Assembly (NCBI RefSeq): GCF_030272615.1
Contig: NC_081409.1
Coordinates: 530,882,291 to 530,942,290, forward strand
DNA: 60,000 nucleotides
Direction of reading: 5' to 3'
Source: Cryptomeria japonica
Lineage: Eukaryota; Streptophyta; Pinopsida; Cupressales; Cupressaceae
A model generated the notes under the pieces. That model was not told where the DNA came from. It saw nothing but the letters and a program-made list of their open reading frames with translations, and made no database searches. This document shows, in pieces, positions 24,001-35,841 of the stretch. Both the position numbers and the translations under genes were made by a program. Position 1 is the first letter of the stretch. Each line of letters opens with the position of its first letter.

Positions 24001-24688
24001 TTTATGGAAATATGGATTAGATTTATGATTGATTATATTGTCTTTGTATTAGTCTTGGATGGAAGAGTACTTATAGGCTTGATGAAAATAATTTATCTTC
24101 CTTATTGTTCTTGTCTCATGAAATGGAATATATATGTAGAGTTATGATAATGTAAAAGGTTCAATCTTAAAGGAAATTAATTAGCCATGTGGTATGTGAT
24201 GCTTGGTAATAGAATAATGATGATATGTTAGTAATTAAGAAAAGGGGAATTAGGAGCACTTGGATTGGTGTTATTAAAGTGAATCTAAAGGGGTTAAATG
24301 ACAACTATGTTGTAATTGAATGTATTCACGATGATTGAGATAAAGGAATGATTCCTTGTGTTATTGTAAGAAGTTAATGTTAGAAAAGTTACAATGTGAT
24401 TGGTTGTGATAGTGACTATGATGTTATGTTCTTATAGTTAATTTGAGTAATGGTGTTAAGATACCCTAGGGAATGATAATTAATGAATTGTATTATTTTC
24501 GTTTGCATATTGTGCTCTTATGATTATGTTTAAATGGATTATGTGCATATGTGGTAGATGGTTATTTAATGCATTGAGAATTTTAGTTATATGTGTTGCA
24601 TTAGTAGATGATGTTATTTAAAAAACATTTATCTCTATTTGCATGTTAGTTAGTTATATTTCTCTAGGGTATTTTAGAAAGCATTACA
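21074..24688 (+). repeat. 5' LTR of the chromovirus, second piece
   Basis: Continues the LTR after Copia A and its 5 bp duplicated flank. It matches 29958-30230 and then 46075-49349 in the 3' LTR, ending TCTCTAGGGTATTTTAG then CATTACA. The combined LTR is about 4.34 kb. It holds a degenerate tandem array with a unit near 48 bp at about 22727-22900. The first few hundred bases are very rich in ATTTATTT-like words. Confidence 0.93.
22727..22900. repeat. degenerate tandem array, unit about 48 bp, chromovirus 5' LTR
   Basis: Three to four diverged units share GATGGTTTATGCCTT, TTGTTGAGG and TTCATGATGGCTCCA-like words. The same array is at 47370-47545 in the 3' LTR and, weaker, at 10275-10390 in the truncated LTR. 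Confidence 0.55.
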
Positions 24689-24690
24689 TC

Positions 24691-24704
24691 TAGTATCAGA
24701 GCCC
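24691..24704 (+). other. primer binding site of the chromovirus
   Basis: TAGTATCAGAGCCC lies two bases after the 5' LTR end. It matches the complement of the 3' end of initiator methionine tRNA (TGGTATCAGAGC) except for one base at position 2. Confidence 0.8.
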
Positions 24705-24858
24705 ATGTTCATACATTGGGTACTCTAGTTTCACATGAGCCCATTGTGCATAGTAGCACTATAGCTTGGGTTAGCCAGGTGGTTATCCCTACTAGTTATT
24801 TTCTTGCATTAGTTTCCCTTGATTTTATCTCATACTTCCTTGTATCTTGCTTATACAA

Positions 24859-26060
24859 GATGTCTTCTCTAGAGGTAGAGGTCATGGATGTAGTAGTCGT
24901 ATGGGTACTTGATGGAATCCTCATCTCAAGGTTTCTAAAGAGTCACACCATGAGGAGTAGTAGCATGACCAAAAGGAGGAAGGGACTCAGAGTGATGCAA
25001 TTTTGCAATTGATTAATGTGCTTCAGGAGCCTCTTGGTCACTTAGGGCTGAGATAGGAGGAGAATCGATAGGAGGAGTCTCGCCATTTAAGATATTAGGA
25101 GAGAGAGCATTCATGTTGTCCTTGGAGGGGAGTCGATGTAGATCAAGATGCGATTGCAGCAAGTCATATGAGAGATCTTTTGAGGTCTCATCCACCCACT
25201 TTCAATGGTTCTAGAAGTGGCATGGAGGAAGAGACTTGGCTTCTAGATATGGGTACGTGTTTTTCTATGAAACTATATAGCAGTAAAACTAAGGCTAGGT
25301 TTGCAATCATGCATCTTCATGATTTTGCATCTACTTGGTGGTGCATGGAGGATGAGAAGCTGCATTTGGATCTTGTGATAGTTTCTTGGGAGCTGTTCCT
25401 TAAGCGGTTTCATGCTCGTTTCTTATCTGACCTTTGGAGGCAAAGAAAGGCAGATGAGTTTCATCATTTGAGGCAGAAAAAATTGACAATTGAGCAGTAC
25501 GAGCATAAGTTCTTTGAACTTAAGCAATATGTTGGAATAGTGGATGATGAGGCTATGTTGGTGCAACATTTTCTTAGAGGTCTTAACGACCATATCAGCT
25601 ATGGAGTTCAGATTCTTGAACCCAAGACTATGGAGGTGGAAATAAAAAATGCACGTTTGGTTGAGGAGAGCTTGACTTTGGCTTTGGGAGGTACTCCAGG
25701 TGTGCAGACCATTAGTACTCCAACATAAAGATCAATTATGAGAGGTGCATAGCTGGAGTCTTCAAGTTTTGCAAGGAGTTATCATTCTTCTTCTGGAGTG
25801 GTCAGTGGTTTTGGAAGATGTTTTCTTAGAGTCAATTTTGTTCATGGTGCTAGATTAGAGGCTGATAGGAATCACAACAAGTAGTGAGATAGACGATCTT
25901 TTCCTTCTCAACTAGCATAGAGTTCATAGCCAAGCTCTAGCAGAGGTAGTGTTCAATAGCCCAATGCACCCCTAATTAGCAGGGGATTTAGTAGAGGGAG
26001 TTGTTTCTCTTGTGTTCAAAGATGACATATTATAGTTAATTGTCCTTAGAGGTCTACTCA
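24859..26060 (+). pseudogene. gag of the chromovirus
   Basis: The likely start is the ATG near 24859, followed in one frame by an R/G-rich stretch with SSRGRGHG, typical for the N-terminus of these Gag proteins. A frame change near 25165 leads into the main open part (25168-25728): HPPTFNGSRS, WLLDMGTCF, FAIMHLHDFASTWW, SWELFLKRFHARFL, LTIEQYEHKF. This is the retrotrans_gag capsid domain. Near 26004-26043 a zinc knuckle reads CFSCVQR, a stop, then HIIVNCP, so the C-x2-C-x4-H-x4-C pattern is still visible around a nonsense codon. Capsid and RNA-binding roles are inferred from the family. Confidence 0.82.
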
Positions 26061-26160
26061 GGTGTTAGGAAAGAGGCCAATTGCATCAAAGCTCGTAGTA
26101 GGAGATGCAGGGAGATCTTATCATGTATTTGTGGTGGTTGATAACCATCAGGCTAAGCAC

Positions 26161-26560
26161 TAGGCTATAGTTGTTGAGACCACGCGTGAGATAGGTTGTA
26201 TCTCTTTCTCAGTAGTGTTTGATTTAGGTGCTTCTGATTCTTTCATTCCTCCATCTTTAGTAGAGCGATGTGGGCTTGTGGTGGTAAAGAATGTTGATAG
26301 GTGGCAGGTAGAGTTGGCTACAAGGTCCAAGGTGGTAGTGGATTCATTTGTGCATGGTTGTTTGTTGTATTTGGGAGTATGTACCACCTTAATGGATCTT
26401 TGTGTTCTTTTATTGGGGTCCTATGGTGTTGTGTTGGGTATGGATTTGCTTGAGGCTCATCAGGCCAAGATTGATTATCATGGTAAGAGGGTGCAGTGTC
26501 TTGATGATAGTAGGAAGAATGTGGAGATACTGGGTGTGCAATGACTTATTTCTCTTTGCA
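26161..26560 (+). pseudogene. aspartic protease of the chromovirus
   Basis: The active site reads FDLGASDSFI (26218-26247), where DTGASHSFI is usual, so the D and GAS are kept and T has become L. Further along is GYGVVLGMDLLEAHQAKIDYH, cut to its core VVLGMDLL, the flap-proximal block before the C-terminal GMDWL-type motif of Ty3 proteases. The open frame runs to 26544. It would cut Gag and Pol from the polyprotein. The preceding stretch 26061-26160 contains stops but is similar linker. Inactive copy. Confidence 0.8.
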
Positions 26561-26639
26561 CGATTTCCACTATGCAGATGAAGCTTTGTGTACCCTAAGG
26601 TTGTCAATTATTTGCAGTGAGGGTGAATGATTTGTGTGT

Positions 26640-27720
26640 CTTCGCTTATGTATTGATTAAATCGGAAGCTGAATAAGGTGACGGTGAAGAATCATTATCC
26701 TTTTTCAATGATTGGTGACCTCTTTGATCAGATTAAGGATGCTAAGGTCTTATCTAAGATAGATATTAAGTCAAGGTATCACCAATTGTAGATTCATGAG
26801 GCGAATATTCATTATACAACATTTTGTACTCAATATGAACATTATGAGTTTACAATGGTACCTTTTGGGCTTACTAATGCACCCTTAGTGTTCATGAGCT
26901 TGATGAGTGGAGTTTTCAGGACATATCTTGATAGGTTTGTGCTTGTGTTCCTTGATGATATATTCATCTATTTGAGTACTATGGAGGAGCATGAGAAACA
27001 GATAAGGCAGGTTTTGCAGTGCCTTCGTGTGAATTAGTTGTATGCCAATATGGCTAAGTGTGAGTTCTTCTAGTTAGAGGTTAAGTATCTTGGACATGTT
27101 ATTTTAGGAGAGGGTATCATAATGATCCCTCAAAGATTCAGGCTATTTTGGATTGGCCAACACCCACTAATGTGGGCGAGGTTCACAGTATCATGGGTCT
27201 TGTAGGTTATTATTGACTATTTGTTCAAGGGTTTTTGAAAATTGTTCATCCTATCACTTCTTTTCAGAGGAAAGGGAAGAAGTTTGTTTGGTCAGATCAG
27301 TGTGAGGCAGCATTTCAAATCCTCAAGGAGCATTTGACTAGTGCACCTATTCTAGCAGTTCTAGATCCTTTAGGAGATTTTATGGTGTGCACAGATGCTT
27401 CTTTGGAGGGTCTAGGAGCATTTCTTATGTAGGATGGTCACGCGATAGAACATTAGTTGCGTAAACTAAAAGATGACGAGATGAACTATCTCATTTATAA
27501 TTTAGAGTTAGCGGAATTTGTGCATGCTTTGGTGAGATAGAGGCATTTTCTTCTTGGGCATTGGTTTAATTTGCATATTGATCATCATAGCTTGCAATAT
27601 ATTTTCATGCAGTTGAACCTAAATGCTTGACAATGGGGTTGGATGGAGTTTCTTTGTGAGTTAAATTTTGAGGTGAAAATATCCAGGGTAAGGAGAATGT
27701 GGTGGCAAATTCTTTGAGCC
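26640..27720 (+). pseudogene. reverse transcriptase and RNase H of the chromovirus
   Basis: RT blocks appear in order: [14 protein letters not shown] (about 26665-26705, frame-shifted start), IDIKSRYHQ (LDLRSGYHQ type), FTMVPFGLTNAP at 26849, the catalytic FLDDIFIY at about 26945, then KYLGHVI. The YxDD box is therefore FLDD with both aspartates kept. RNase H follows: KKFVWSDQCEAAFQILKEHL, VCTDASLEGLGAFL and HFLLGHWFNLHIDHHSLQ. At least six nonsense codons and frame changes (for example near 27130 and 27230) break it. RT copies the element RNA; RNase H removes the template. Confidence 0.85.
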
Positions 27721-29219
27721 ACAGGAGGCATGAGGTTTCAGTTTTGACTCTCAGCCTAGATTTGAGGAGTCAGATTCTTGATGTGCTTCCTTCAGATGCT
27801 TGGTACCAGGAGGTTAGTGTAGAGATTGCTTTAGTTAGAGCTCTTGAGGGGACGTATGTAGGATATTCATTGGACTCTGATGGTCTTCTTCAACACTTGG
27901 GACATATCTATGTTCCACATTCAAATGGACTTTGAGTTTTGATCTTGACAGAGGCACATCATGCACCTTACTCGACACATCCAGGTGTCAAGAAAATGAA
28001 TGTAGATTTATGATAGTTATATCAAAGGGCCAGCATGAGGAGAGATATAGAAGATTTTATGTCTTGTAGCTTGGAGTGTCAACGAGTGAAGGCAAAGCAT
28101 CAACATCCATAATTTTTTTACAGTTGAACCTTGTTCCAAATTGGAAATGGGATATCATATCTATGGATTTCATTATTGGATTTCCTATGTCTTGTCATCA
28201 TCATGATGTGATCATAGTCACCATTGATAGGTTGACCAAGGTAGCACACTTCTCTCCTATCTGATCTTCCTACACAACAATGAAAGTAGCTCAAATTTTC
28301 TTGGAGGATATAGTGAGATTGCATGGTATTCCTCATTAGATTATATCAGATCGCAATCCAGTGTTCACTTCAACATTGTGGACCTCTCTCCAACATGATT
28401 TAGGAGCTCAGTTGAACTTCAGTTCAACATATCATTCCAAGACAAATGAGTAGATTGAGAGAGTTAATCAAATTTTGGAGGATATGTTGCAGATGTATGT
28501 TATGGATCAACAATCTTAATAGGAGTATTATCTATATTTGGTGGAGCTTACATACAATAATGGATATCATAGTTCTATTGGTATGTCTCCTTTTCAGTCT
28601 TTGTATGGGTGATGGTGTTGTACACCTTTGAGTTGGGATCATTTGGAGGATAGAGTGCTTCTTGGTTCAAAGATGTTGCAGGATATGGAGTAGCAAGTGG
28701 CATGTATTAGAGAGAATTTGATGGCTGCACAGGATAGACATAAGAAGGATGTGGATGCTCATCGTATAGATCGACAATTTTCAATGGGTGACAACATATT
28801 TTTGAGGATTCATCGACGAAAGATGCTTATCCATTATGGTAAAGGCTCTAAGTTGACACCTCATTTTGTTGGACCATTTGAGATTATAGAGAGGATTGGT
28901 CATGTGTCTTATTGCCTTGCCTTGTTTCCCAACTTGTCTCGCATCCATGAGATGTTTCATGTATCATTTTTAGGCCATATTTTCCTGATATGACCCATGT
29001 TTTGGATTGGAATGCATTGCAGGTAGAGGATGGAAAACTTTCATTGGAGACCATACACATTCTTGAGCGTTAGGGGCTGACCCTCAAGAGTCACAAAATA
29101 GAGCAGGTAAGGGTCTAATGGGACCCGAGGGATGATTCTTCGATGACTTCATAAGATACAGCATGAATGAGAGAGCTTTGTCCTTATTTCTTCTCGGGCA
29201 TCCAGGAGTAAGCCTAGAC
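27721..29219 (+). pseudogene. integrase and C-terminal chromodomain-like tail
   Basis: The zinc-binding HHCC region is readable (EAHHAPYSTHPGVKKM near 27953; CSLECQRVKAKH near 28067). The core follows: WKWDIISMDFIIGFP at 28144, TIDRLTKVAHFSPI, IISDRNPVFTS near 28340, and VNQILEDMLQMYV. So the three acidic core regions can be located, with stops between them. After 28697 come RQFSMGDNIFLRI and GPFEIIERIGHVSY (the GPY/F module), FHVSFL, and then, in shifting frames, a tail with KSHKIEQV and YPYFFS-like text resembling the end of Tekay/Del chromodomains. Integrase inserts the cDNA; the tail is thought to bind chromatin. Confidence 0.8.
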
Positions 29220-29233
29220 AAAGGGGGGGAAGA
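29220..29233 (+). other. polypurine tract of the chromovirus
   Basis: AAAGGGGGGGAAGA-type run directly before the 3' LTR start TGTAGTG. It primes plus-strand DNA synthesis in the family. Confidence 0.85.
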
Positions 29234-30230
29234 TGTAGTGTCCCTCCCTAATTCATCTTTTGATTTATTCATCAATATACTTATTTAGACTCTTTGATGA
29301 TGCTTTGGCTAGTACTTATGACTTTATTCCTATCTCATATGCTTATTTATGATGCTAGAAATTTTATATGGACATTTGATATATGATGATCTATGTGGAT
29401 GATGACATATCCTAGAATATTATGATGGATGGACTTATATTTGATGATTTATATGCACCCATTATTCATGGATAGATTATATTGTTTATGAGATCATGAT
29501 GATACCTTGATGATGCTAACCCCATTTCATAATTATATTTGATGAGTCGATGCTATGATGGTCGTTATTGTCTTACTATTGTATTCATGATAGAGACAAT
29601 GTCATACCACTCATTGCGAGCATGATTTGACATTACAAGTCTCTTTCACTTGCCTGACCATTTATGATATATGTTATTGTGTATTTTGTCTTATGGATAT
29701 TGGTGGTTGTAGGATTGCAGGTACTAGATATCAACTCCACTTGGTCTCACAAGTCTGGGTGTGTCTTTATCCCAATGGAAAGTTGATCGAAGGTGACATG
29801 AGTTTTGTCTACACACTCTAGGCTTAAGTTGTCATCCTTGTCAGTTTAAGTGTCTTGGCGTGAGTCATCATGTTGGTATCTTGTGACACGTTGTTCAACC
29901 ATAGGTTGGGTTGCTTTATGGTGTTATGATTATTTAATTGATTCATATATTTTATTATATTAGAATTAATTTAATGTATAGTTTTGATATTCAATTGTTA
30001 TTGAGTGATTAATTAATATTTATTAAGCCATGATTTATTGGTTTACATTTATTTGGTGCTTTTATATTTATTTAATGTTTTGATGTTTATTTGATATTTA
30101 TTTATTGTTTAAATATTTTATTATTTGAGCCTTTAGATTTATTTATTCATTTTTATAGTTAGTGGCTTTAATATGTAATTTGGGTAATTATTTATTTTAT
30201 TATTGGGCTTTTATATTTTATTGTCCCCAT
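29234..30230 (+). repeat. 3' LTR of the chromovirus, first piece
   Basis: Matches 13460-14183 and then 21074-21372 of the 5' LTR, up to ATTGTCCCCAT. It stops at the poly-T end of the minus-strand LINE. It gives the uninterrupted version of the Copia A target site near 29950. Confidence 0.93.
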
Positions 30231-30247
30231 AGTTTTTTTTTGTTTTT
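30231..30247 (-). other. poly-A tail of the LINE
   Basis: AGTTTTTTTTTGTTTTTTG on plus reads as an A-rich tail on the LINE strand, ending exactly at the chromovirus LTR. This marks the LINE 3' end. Confidence 0.75.
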
Positions 30248-31413
30248 TGTTTATCAGTAAAAGGTCAAAGCCAAAGAAATTTTATTAATTTTAAAAATGA
30301 TAATTACAACTCCATTCAGTGTGGGCACCGGTAGGAAAGAATGGAGGGAAGAAAACCTTTGGTCTAGCCCAAATCGATTAATGGATCAAAAATTAAATCT
30401 AATGCTACAGATATCTAATAACAAAGTACAAGATACATGAATCCCTAGACAATTCACATCCAGGTTAATCTATTTGAAAGATTACTAAAAAATCATCCAA
30501 TATTTCCTATACGCTGTAATTTGATCCTTCCCTAATAATGATGTCCTCGTTAATGATGTCCAAAAATAGCTATATCCTAAATTATTTTACACGTATCTTG
30601 CAAGATTTAAAACAGCCCCATTCCATAGTTCTGCAAAAGAACCTTTTCACACCTTACAACCAAGATCAATGTTAGTATGTATAAAAGCATTGCGCATCAA
30701 AATAAAATTATCAACAGCTTGAAACATAACTTCTAATTTAACTATTAATGTCAACTTCCCTTAGAGGATATTGAACCCTTAATCATGTCGACACAATAGC
30801 TGCAAGAAACCTTCAAACCTACCCTACAATAGACCACTTCAAGAAATGTTAGCTAATAAATAAACCCCAGTCCATGTTTCCAAGCTTGTTCCATTACAAC
30901 AGCTACAACCACAAAGTTTTAGAATTGAAAAGTAATGAACTATAACTTCAAATCAAAAAAATTGCTTGCATCTATATCATAATATAGAAATACCATAGCA
31001 ATACTCTAGGAGATAGGGAATATTTCACCAAGAGGATCTAAAAGTCACCTCACTCCTTACAAAAAATCTGATGTATTTGATAACCAAAGATAAAAACCTT
31101 TCATAAAGTCTTAATCAGACAATTGCTTCTAGAAAGTCTACTAATTTGAAACACTAAAGAGAAATTTAAAAAGATTATCCCCTTGAAAACATAAACAAGC
31201 ACTGAAAGCAGGAAGAAAAGATAGAGGGGAGATATCCCATTCCATAAGAGAATTAACAAAGAGAGTCCATTCCATACTTCACAGATCTCTTTCAAAAAAA
31301 TGAAACTAGAAGCGATCGGCCTCCCTAATTCTGTCAACCTAACTCTTCAAAAGAAAATAGCATCTATGCTTATGAATAAAAGGTCTGACAATAGATATAC
31401 ACATACATGTAGA

Positions 31414-31448
<35 letters not shown>

Positions 31449-31804
31449 GAGCATAAAATTTAGAATATAAAAGATGAGAGCAGTGATTCATTACATTTAG
31501 CCATGAACTAAAAGAACTTTAGAAAGCTAAGATTTCAGACATAATTGGTTAAACCCATAAGAAGGATCCATAAAATCACACAAAGAACAATCCTTTTGGG
31601 GTAGATTGAAAAAGGGAAACCAACAAACTAAAGATAGATAAACATATCTAAAGCTAGAGCATATATTAAACTAAGCATCCATAAGTCTTTAAAGATAAGT
31701 CTGAAATATGGTGAAATTTTAACTGTAAACCCTTAAGAGTCAAAAGGTGACGATAGGATAAACCCAAGACAAACACCTAGCTATCAAGCCCGACATCTCC
31801 TTTC
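30248..31804 (-). other. LINE 3' region, apparently non-coding
   Basis: About 1.5 kb between the unknown coding stretch and the poly-A tail. A (TA)n microsatellite lies at about 31419-31444. A 78-codon hydrophobic frame at 31101-31337 (minus) looks like chance. Nothing else recognised. Confidence 0.5.
31419..31444. repeat. (TA)n microsatellite
   Basis: An uninterrupted run of about 13 TA units in the LINE 3' region. Confidence 0.9.
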
Positions 31805-32465
31805 CTACTCCTCTGATACCTTCTCTCCAAAGCTAGCTAGAGAATTAACAAGGCTAGAGACGAGGGTGGGAGGGATGTTCATGTCGTCTGGGATCACTTC
31901 AATGTTTTCAACTTCCAGATAGTTGGCCAGCCACCTATTACAAGCCGGTTTTCTAACATGCAAAAGCCACATGAGAAAGAAAAAATTCCTTCGCCTAGTC
32001 GGATTATAGGCCTCAAAGGCGGCCATATCCTCAATTATCAGGATAGGAAATCTAGGCACCCAGTTATTCATCCAAATGAGAATGTCATAAATCGTGAGGC
32101 TTCAGAACTGTTAGCTCCTCATCTATATTGACAACCACCCGCTCAAGTTCTCCCAGCAATTCTTTCTTGAAGACACTTTTACAAAATTTTATCACCACAT
32201 CCCTGCCCTTCTCATAATACATAGCCACCACCAACAAAATAGCGGCAATATCCGATTTATCCCTAGTGCGGTTTGCATTTGAGTTATATTCTTCCCCAAG
32301 GATTTTCATGACCACCCTAATGACCAGGACATTTGAGAAGACTAGAATGCCTTTCAATCTTTCCTCCTTAATTTCTCCTATAAAAGGCATTTTCTTCTTG
32401 AGCCCTATAAGTCTTAGCAAAGTATCCATAGGAAATTCAAGACTCTCAGATAACCAAATACTCAA
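31805..32465 (-). pseudogene. unknown decayed coding region in the LINE 3' part
   Basis: Two adjoining open pieces on the LINE strand, 32465-32085 (126 codons) and 32071-31805 (88 codons), join by a single frame change near 32090 to give about 220 residues with protein-like composition. Typical text is MPFIGEIKEERLKGILVFSN, IAAILLVVAMYYEKGRDVV, NNWVPRFPILIIEDM and LVSSLVNSLASFG. Upstream to about 32760 the same frame continues with only scattered stops, so the original may have been longer. I recognise no domain: it is not RT, RNase H or a Gag. It lies some 700 bp (LINE coordinates) past RNase H. It could be captured host sequence, an extra LINE ORF, or a separate insertion. Confidence 0.45.
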
Positions 32466-32837
32466 AATAAGCCTAACTCAAGTATTAAAAGGCATTGAGA
32501 AATAAAACTCATCTTTCTCAATGAAGGATTGATATGATCGCTAAAGAGTGTCAGATGAGCATGGATGAAGGGTCACGATACAACTTAAGCAATCCCCAGG
32601 ATCAAGGTAATAAATACCGCTGCTGCTAGATGAGTGAGTTCCTGTGCATTAGTTGGCTTTCACAGCAAGGGAAGTCACATCGTCAATCCCAACTATGCCT
32701 CCAAGTTGGCACTACTCGAGGGATTTTGCTAACAAGATGATTTCCAAATAAATGTGTCGAACAACATCTGGCTCCCCCTTGAATCATGAAATATATATAA
32801 AGATAATCATTACCAAATACATCCATACCATAACATA

Positions 32838-32842
32838 TACAT
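32838..32842. repeat. target-site duplication of Copia B, left copy (TACAT)
   Basis: TACAT directly before the 5' LTR; identical to 40495-40499. Confidence 0.93.
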
Positions 32843-34454
32843 TGTTGGCATTATGTGAACCAGCATGAAGACATAATGACATTGTATGTTGTCATTGATG
32901 TCAATATGTGTTATGAAGTGAACCGGCATATGTGATATGTGAGAAGAGGGAATTGGCATATGTATGAACCAGTTTATATGCCAAAGCAAAGCAGTATATT
33001 TGTTCAAGATGAACTGGCATGTAGTTATGTGAACCGGCACATGGAAGCATTGTATGACTACCAGTTGGTAGGTAGCTTCCACTTCAGGATTTCTAGTTGG
33101 AGTACCTCAAGTCTATATGACTTAATCAGATATCATCATGTGATGAGTTAGCAGTATAATGGAGGACACATCATGTTGCCACATAAGCTCTGTGCGCGTG
33201 AAGGATCTTGCATGAAGAAGACTATTCCTATCTACCTCAGGAATGAGCGAAGTTTGTCAAACAGTGATAACGTGTGATGGGTTATCAACCGCCATGAAAT
33301 CAGTGGATAATGGACGATGGAGAATGTCTTGAGATCGAGTCTTGAGATCGATTCAAGATTGTTGCATTTAATGAAGTATGATTCAACAGTCAGGATCGAA
33401 CCGCTTGAATTGCTTAACCTAACAAGTTTAGGGTTTAGTGTTTTTGTTATCGACCTGCATGTTTCCTATAAAGTCAATGTTGTGTTTCTTTCTAAGGTTG
33501 TTGGCAAAATTTGTGTGTGTGTATCCTAGGGAAGTGAACGTGATTCTTGCTAGACCAAAGGAGAGAAGAGATACCTGCAAAGTGAATGTGCAGAAGGTGA
33601 AGAGGAGCCAAAATGGATATGCATTAGCATTGAGTGCTGTAATCAGATCATTGTAATTCCTGTTGATCTCTAACCACTTCAACAGTTGTAAAATCCCCTA
33701 ACAGGGTAGCCTTAACTGGCTTGTTGTAAAATCCCCTAACAAGGTGGTCTTAACAGGCTTGATTCAAATCCCTTAACTGGGTAACTCGAGGTTAATGAGT
33801 TCTGAGAAGATATAGAGCTCTGGAGATCCTTTAGCTATTGAGTTCTTGAAATCCTCTAACAAGGTGACCCTACCGAGTTTAACCCTTAACCATGTATTAT
33901 TACTATCCCTTAACTGGGTGATCCCTAACAAGATCAAATCCTAGCAAAACCTATTGTAATGTCTTTAACTGGACAAGGCTCCTAACAGAGCAGACTTCAA
34001 AAGAGTTCAAAAGCAACTTGTGGGTATTCATCCCCACCGTGGTTTTTCCCAATTGGGTTTCCACGTGAAAAATATGTGTGTCATGTGTGATGCTTCTATC
34101 TTGTGATGCTTTGTTATTACCTATTGAGCACATGATGGTTCTATGTTTTATGCCTATCTATAAAACATGCTGAACCAACTATTGTGAAGATTAGATAATA
34201 GTTTACCTGTTCATTTATGAGGGTGTAATGGTATTGTAGTATTGAGCTAAGAGGAAAGCTTAGTGAGTGACCAGTTTATGATTGTTTTAGCCGTCCTGGG
34301 TCTTACTGGTTGCACTCTACTTCAGCTAACATCACTGCCTATAGTCATTTGAAGTATTTGTTGTCCAACCGATTTTGGATTGTATTTTTGCTTGTACTAA
34401 TTCACCCCCCTCTCAGTACCAGTTTGGTACTATTGGTTCATTATTGAGTTATCA
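32843..34454 (+). repeat. 5' LTR of Copia B
   Basis: Starts TGTTGGCATTATG and ends GAGTTATCA. The TATA box (TATAAA) is at 33467-33472, the ladder of CCCNTAACNGGG-like units at 33693-33937, and the CCACCGTGGTTTTTCCC block near 34033. It has one copy of the 18 bp unit that is tripled in the 3' LTR. Confidence 0.96.
33693..33937. repeat. ladder of short self-complementary units, Copia B 5' LTR
   Basis: About ten units of the form ATCCCNTAACNGGGT occur in 245 bp, each with CCC and GGG arms able to pair. Examples are ATCCCCTAACAGGGT at 33693 and ATCCCTTAACTGGGT near 33766. The units lie between the TATA box and the CCACCGTGG block, so they should be in the transcript. Confidence 0.6.
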
Positions 34455-34456
34455 AT

Positions 34457-34468
34457 TGGTATCAAAGC
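34457..34468 (+). other. primer binding site of Copia B
   Basis: TGGTATCAAAGC, two bases after the 5' LTR. It fits the initiator methionine tRNA complement with one change (G to A). Confidence 0.85.
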
Positions 34469-34527
34469 ACCTCTAGGTCCTCTGTGTTGTAAGCTTAACC
34501 GCTTGAGGAAAAGATCCTAGTCAAATA

Positions 34528-35551
34528 ATGAAGAGGGAAGGTCCAAAGTTTAACAGGGAAAAATTTGGTATATGGAAAGACAGGATGAAGATATTCATCA
34601 AAAGCATGGGTGTTCAGCACTGGAGTTATGTTGAAAATATATATGTTGTTCCTATTGGTACTCTCACCGATGACCAAAAGAGAGAGATACAAGAAAATGG
34701 GCAAGTCATGGAAGCCCTCATGAGTAGTTTATCTAGCATTGAATTTATTGATGTTCAGGACAAGGCAAATCCCAAAGAGGTATGGGATGCTCTTGAAAAT
34801 ATCTATGGTGGTGATGAGCATGTAAAATAGGCTAAGGAAGAAAGCCTGAGAGGGAAGTTTGAAGACATGTAGATGGTTGAAGGAGAGACCATTCAACAAT
34901 ATGGAATAAGAATCAAAATGGTTGTTGGAGAAATCAAGAGTGCAGGTGGTAAAATAGAAGATTCCACTGTGGTAAGTAAAGTCCTGAGATCCCTGTTGTC
35001 GGTCTATGCAATAAGGGTCGCTGCTATTTAGGAGTTGAGATCAATAGACAAGTCTAAGGTGTCCTTGGACTCCATCATAGCCAACTTGACAACCTATGAA
35101 CTGAATAGTTTTGATGGCAGTGTTCAAAAGACAAAATCAGCATTTAGAGTCTCTACTATACCATCCAGGAAAGGAAAAGAGGTTAGCACTAGTGGGGAAC
35201 CTAATCAGAATAGAGAAATGAATGATGAAGAATTTCTGATGGAATTTGAAGCTCTTCTTGCCTGGAAATTTCCAAAAGGAACTGGTAAATACAAAGATAA
35301 GCTCCCTTTGAAATGTTTTTCCTGTAACCGGATAGGACATATTGCTATGAACTGTCCTAATAGTGACAACAAGGATAAACCGGAAAGGTTCAGGAAATTC
35401 AAAGGAGGAAACTAGAGAAACTGTTTTGTAGTAGTTGATGAAGGTGTCACAGATGAGGAATCAGAAGATGAAGAGAATGAAGACATTGTGTTTGTTGCTG
35501 TAAAGGAAGATGTGGCAGACAAGAAGGCCCTTGTCTCCCAGTTTGATAATT
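34528..35551 (+). pseudogene. gag of Copia B
   Basis: The frame opens at ATG 34528 (MKREGPKFNREKFGIWKDRM), a typical Copia Gag start close behind the PBS. Capsid-type blocks are VMEALMSSLSSIEF, KEVWDALENIYGG, TIQQYGIRIKMVV and STVVSKVLRSL. The zinc knuckle CFSCNRIGHIAMNC at 35317-35358 is complete (C-x2-C-x4-H-x4-C). In-frame stops are TAG at 34828, 34870, 35029 and 35413. There is no frameshift. An acidic stretch (DEEFLMEFEALLAW; later EESEDEENED) separates capsid, knuckle and protease. The protein would form the particle and package RNA. Confidence 0.88.
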
Positions 35552-35841
35552 CCAATGAGTGGATCATTGATAGTGGTTGTTCTCATTATATGATAGGTGA
35601 CTGAAGCAAGTTTCTATCTTTGGAGGAGTATGATGGTGGTGTGGTTCACTTTGGCAATGATGCACCTTGCATGGTCAAAGGCAGAGGGTCCATCTCTCTG
35701 AATGGAAAGAGCAGTGCTGACAATGTGTACTAGGTTGATGGTCTCAGACACAACCTTCTAAGTGTTGCCCAACTAAATGACAGTGGCCTCACTCTTCAAT
35801 TCAAGAATGGAGGTTGCAGAATCAAAGGAAAAGATGGTAAA
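35552..35841 (+). pseudogene. protease of Copia B
   Basis: The active site reads WIIDSGCSHYM with the catalytic aspartate codon at 35569-35571. VHFGNDAPCMVKGRGSISL and LRHNLLSVAQL follow, as in other Copia proteases. TGA at 35602 and TAG at 35731 interrupt the same frame. In the family this domain cuts the single Gag-Pol polyprotein. No separate start is expected because Copia elements make one long frame. Confidence 0.86.

Noticed and set aside
24716-25012. 98-codon frame after the chromovirus PBS
   Set aside because: Out of frame with the R/G-rich gag start that overlaps it; probably leader sequence read in the wrong frame.
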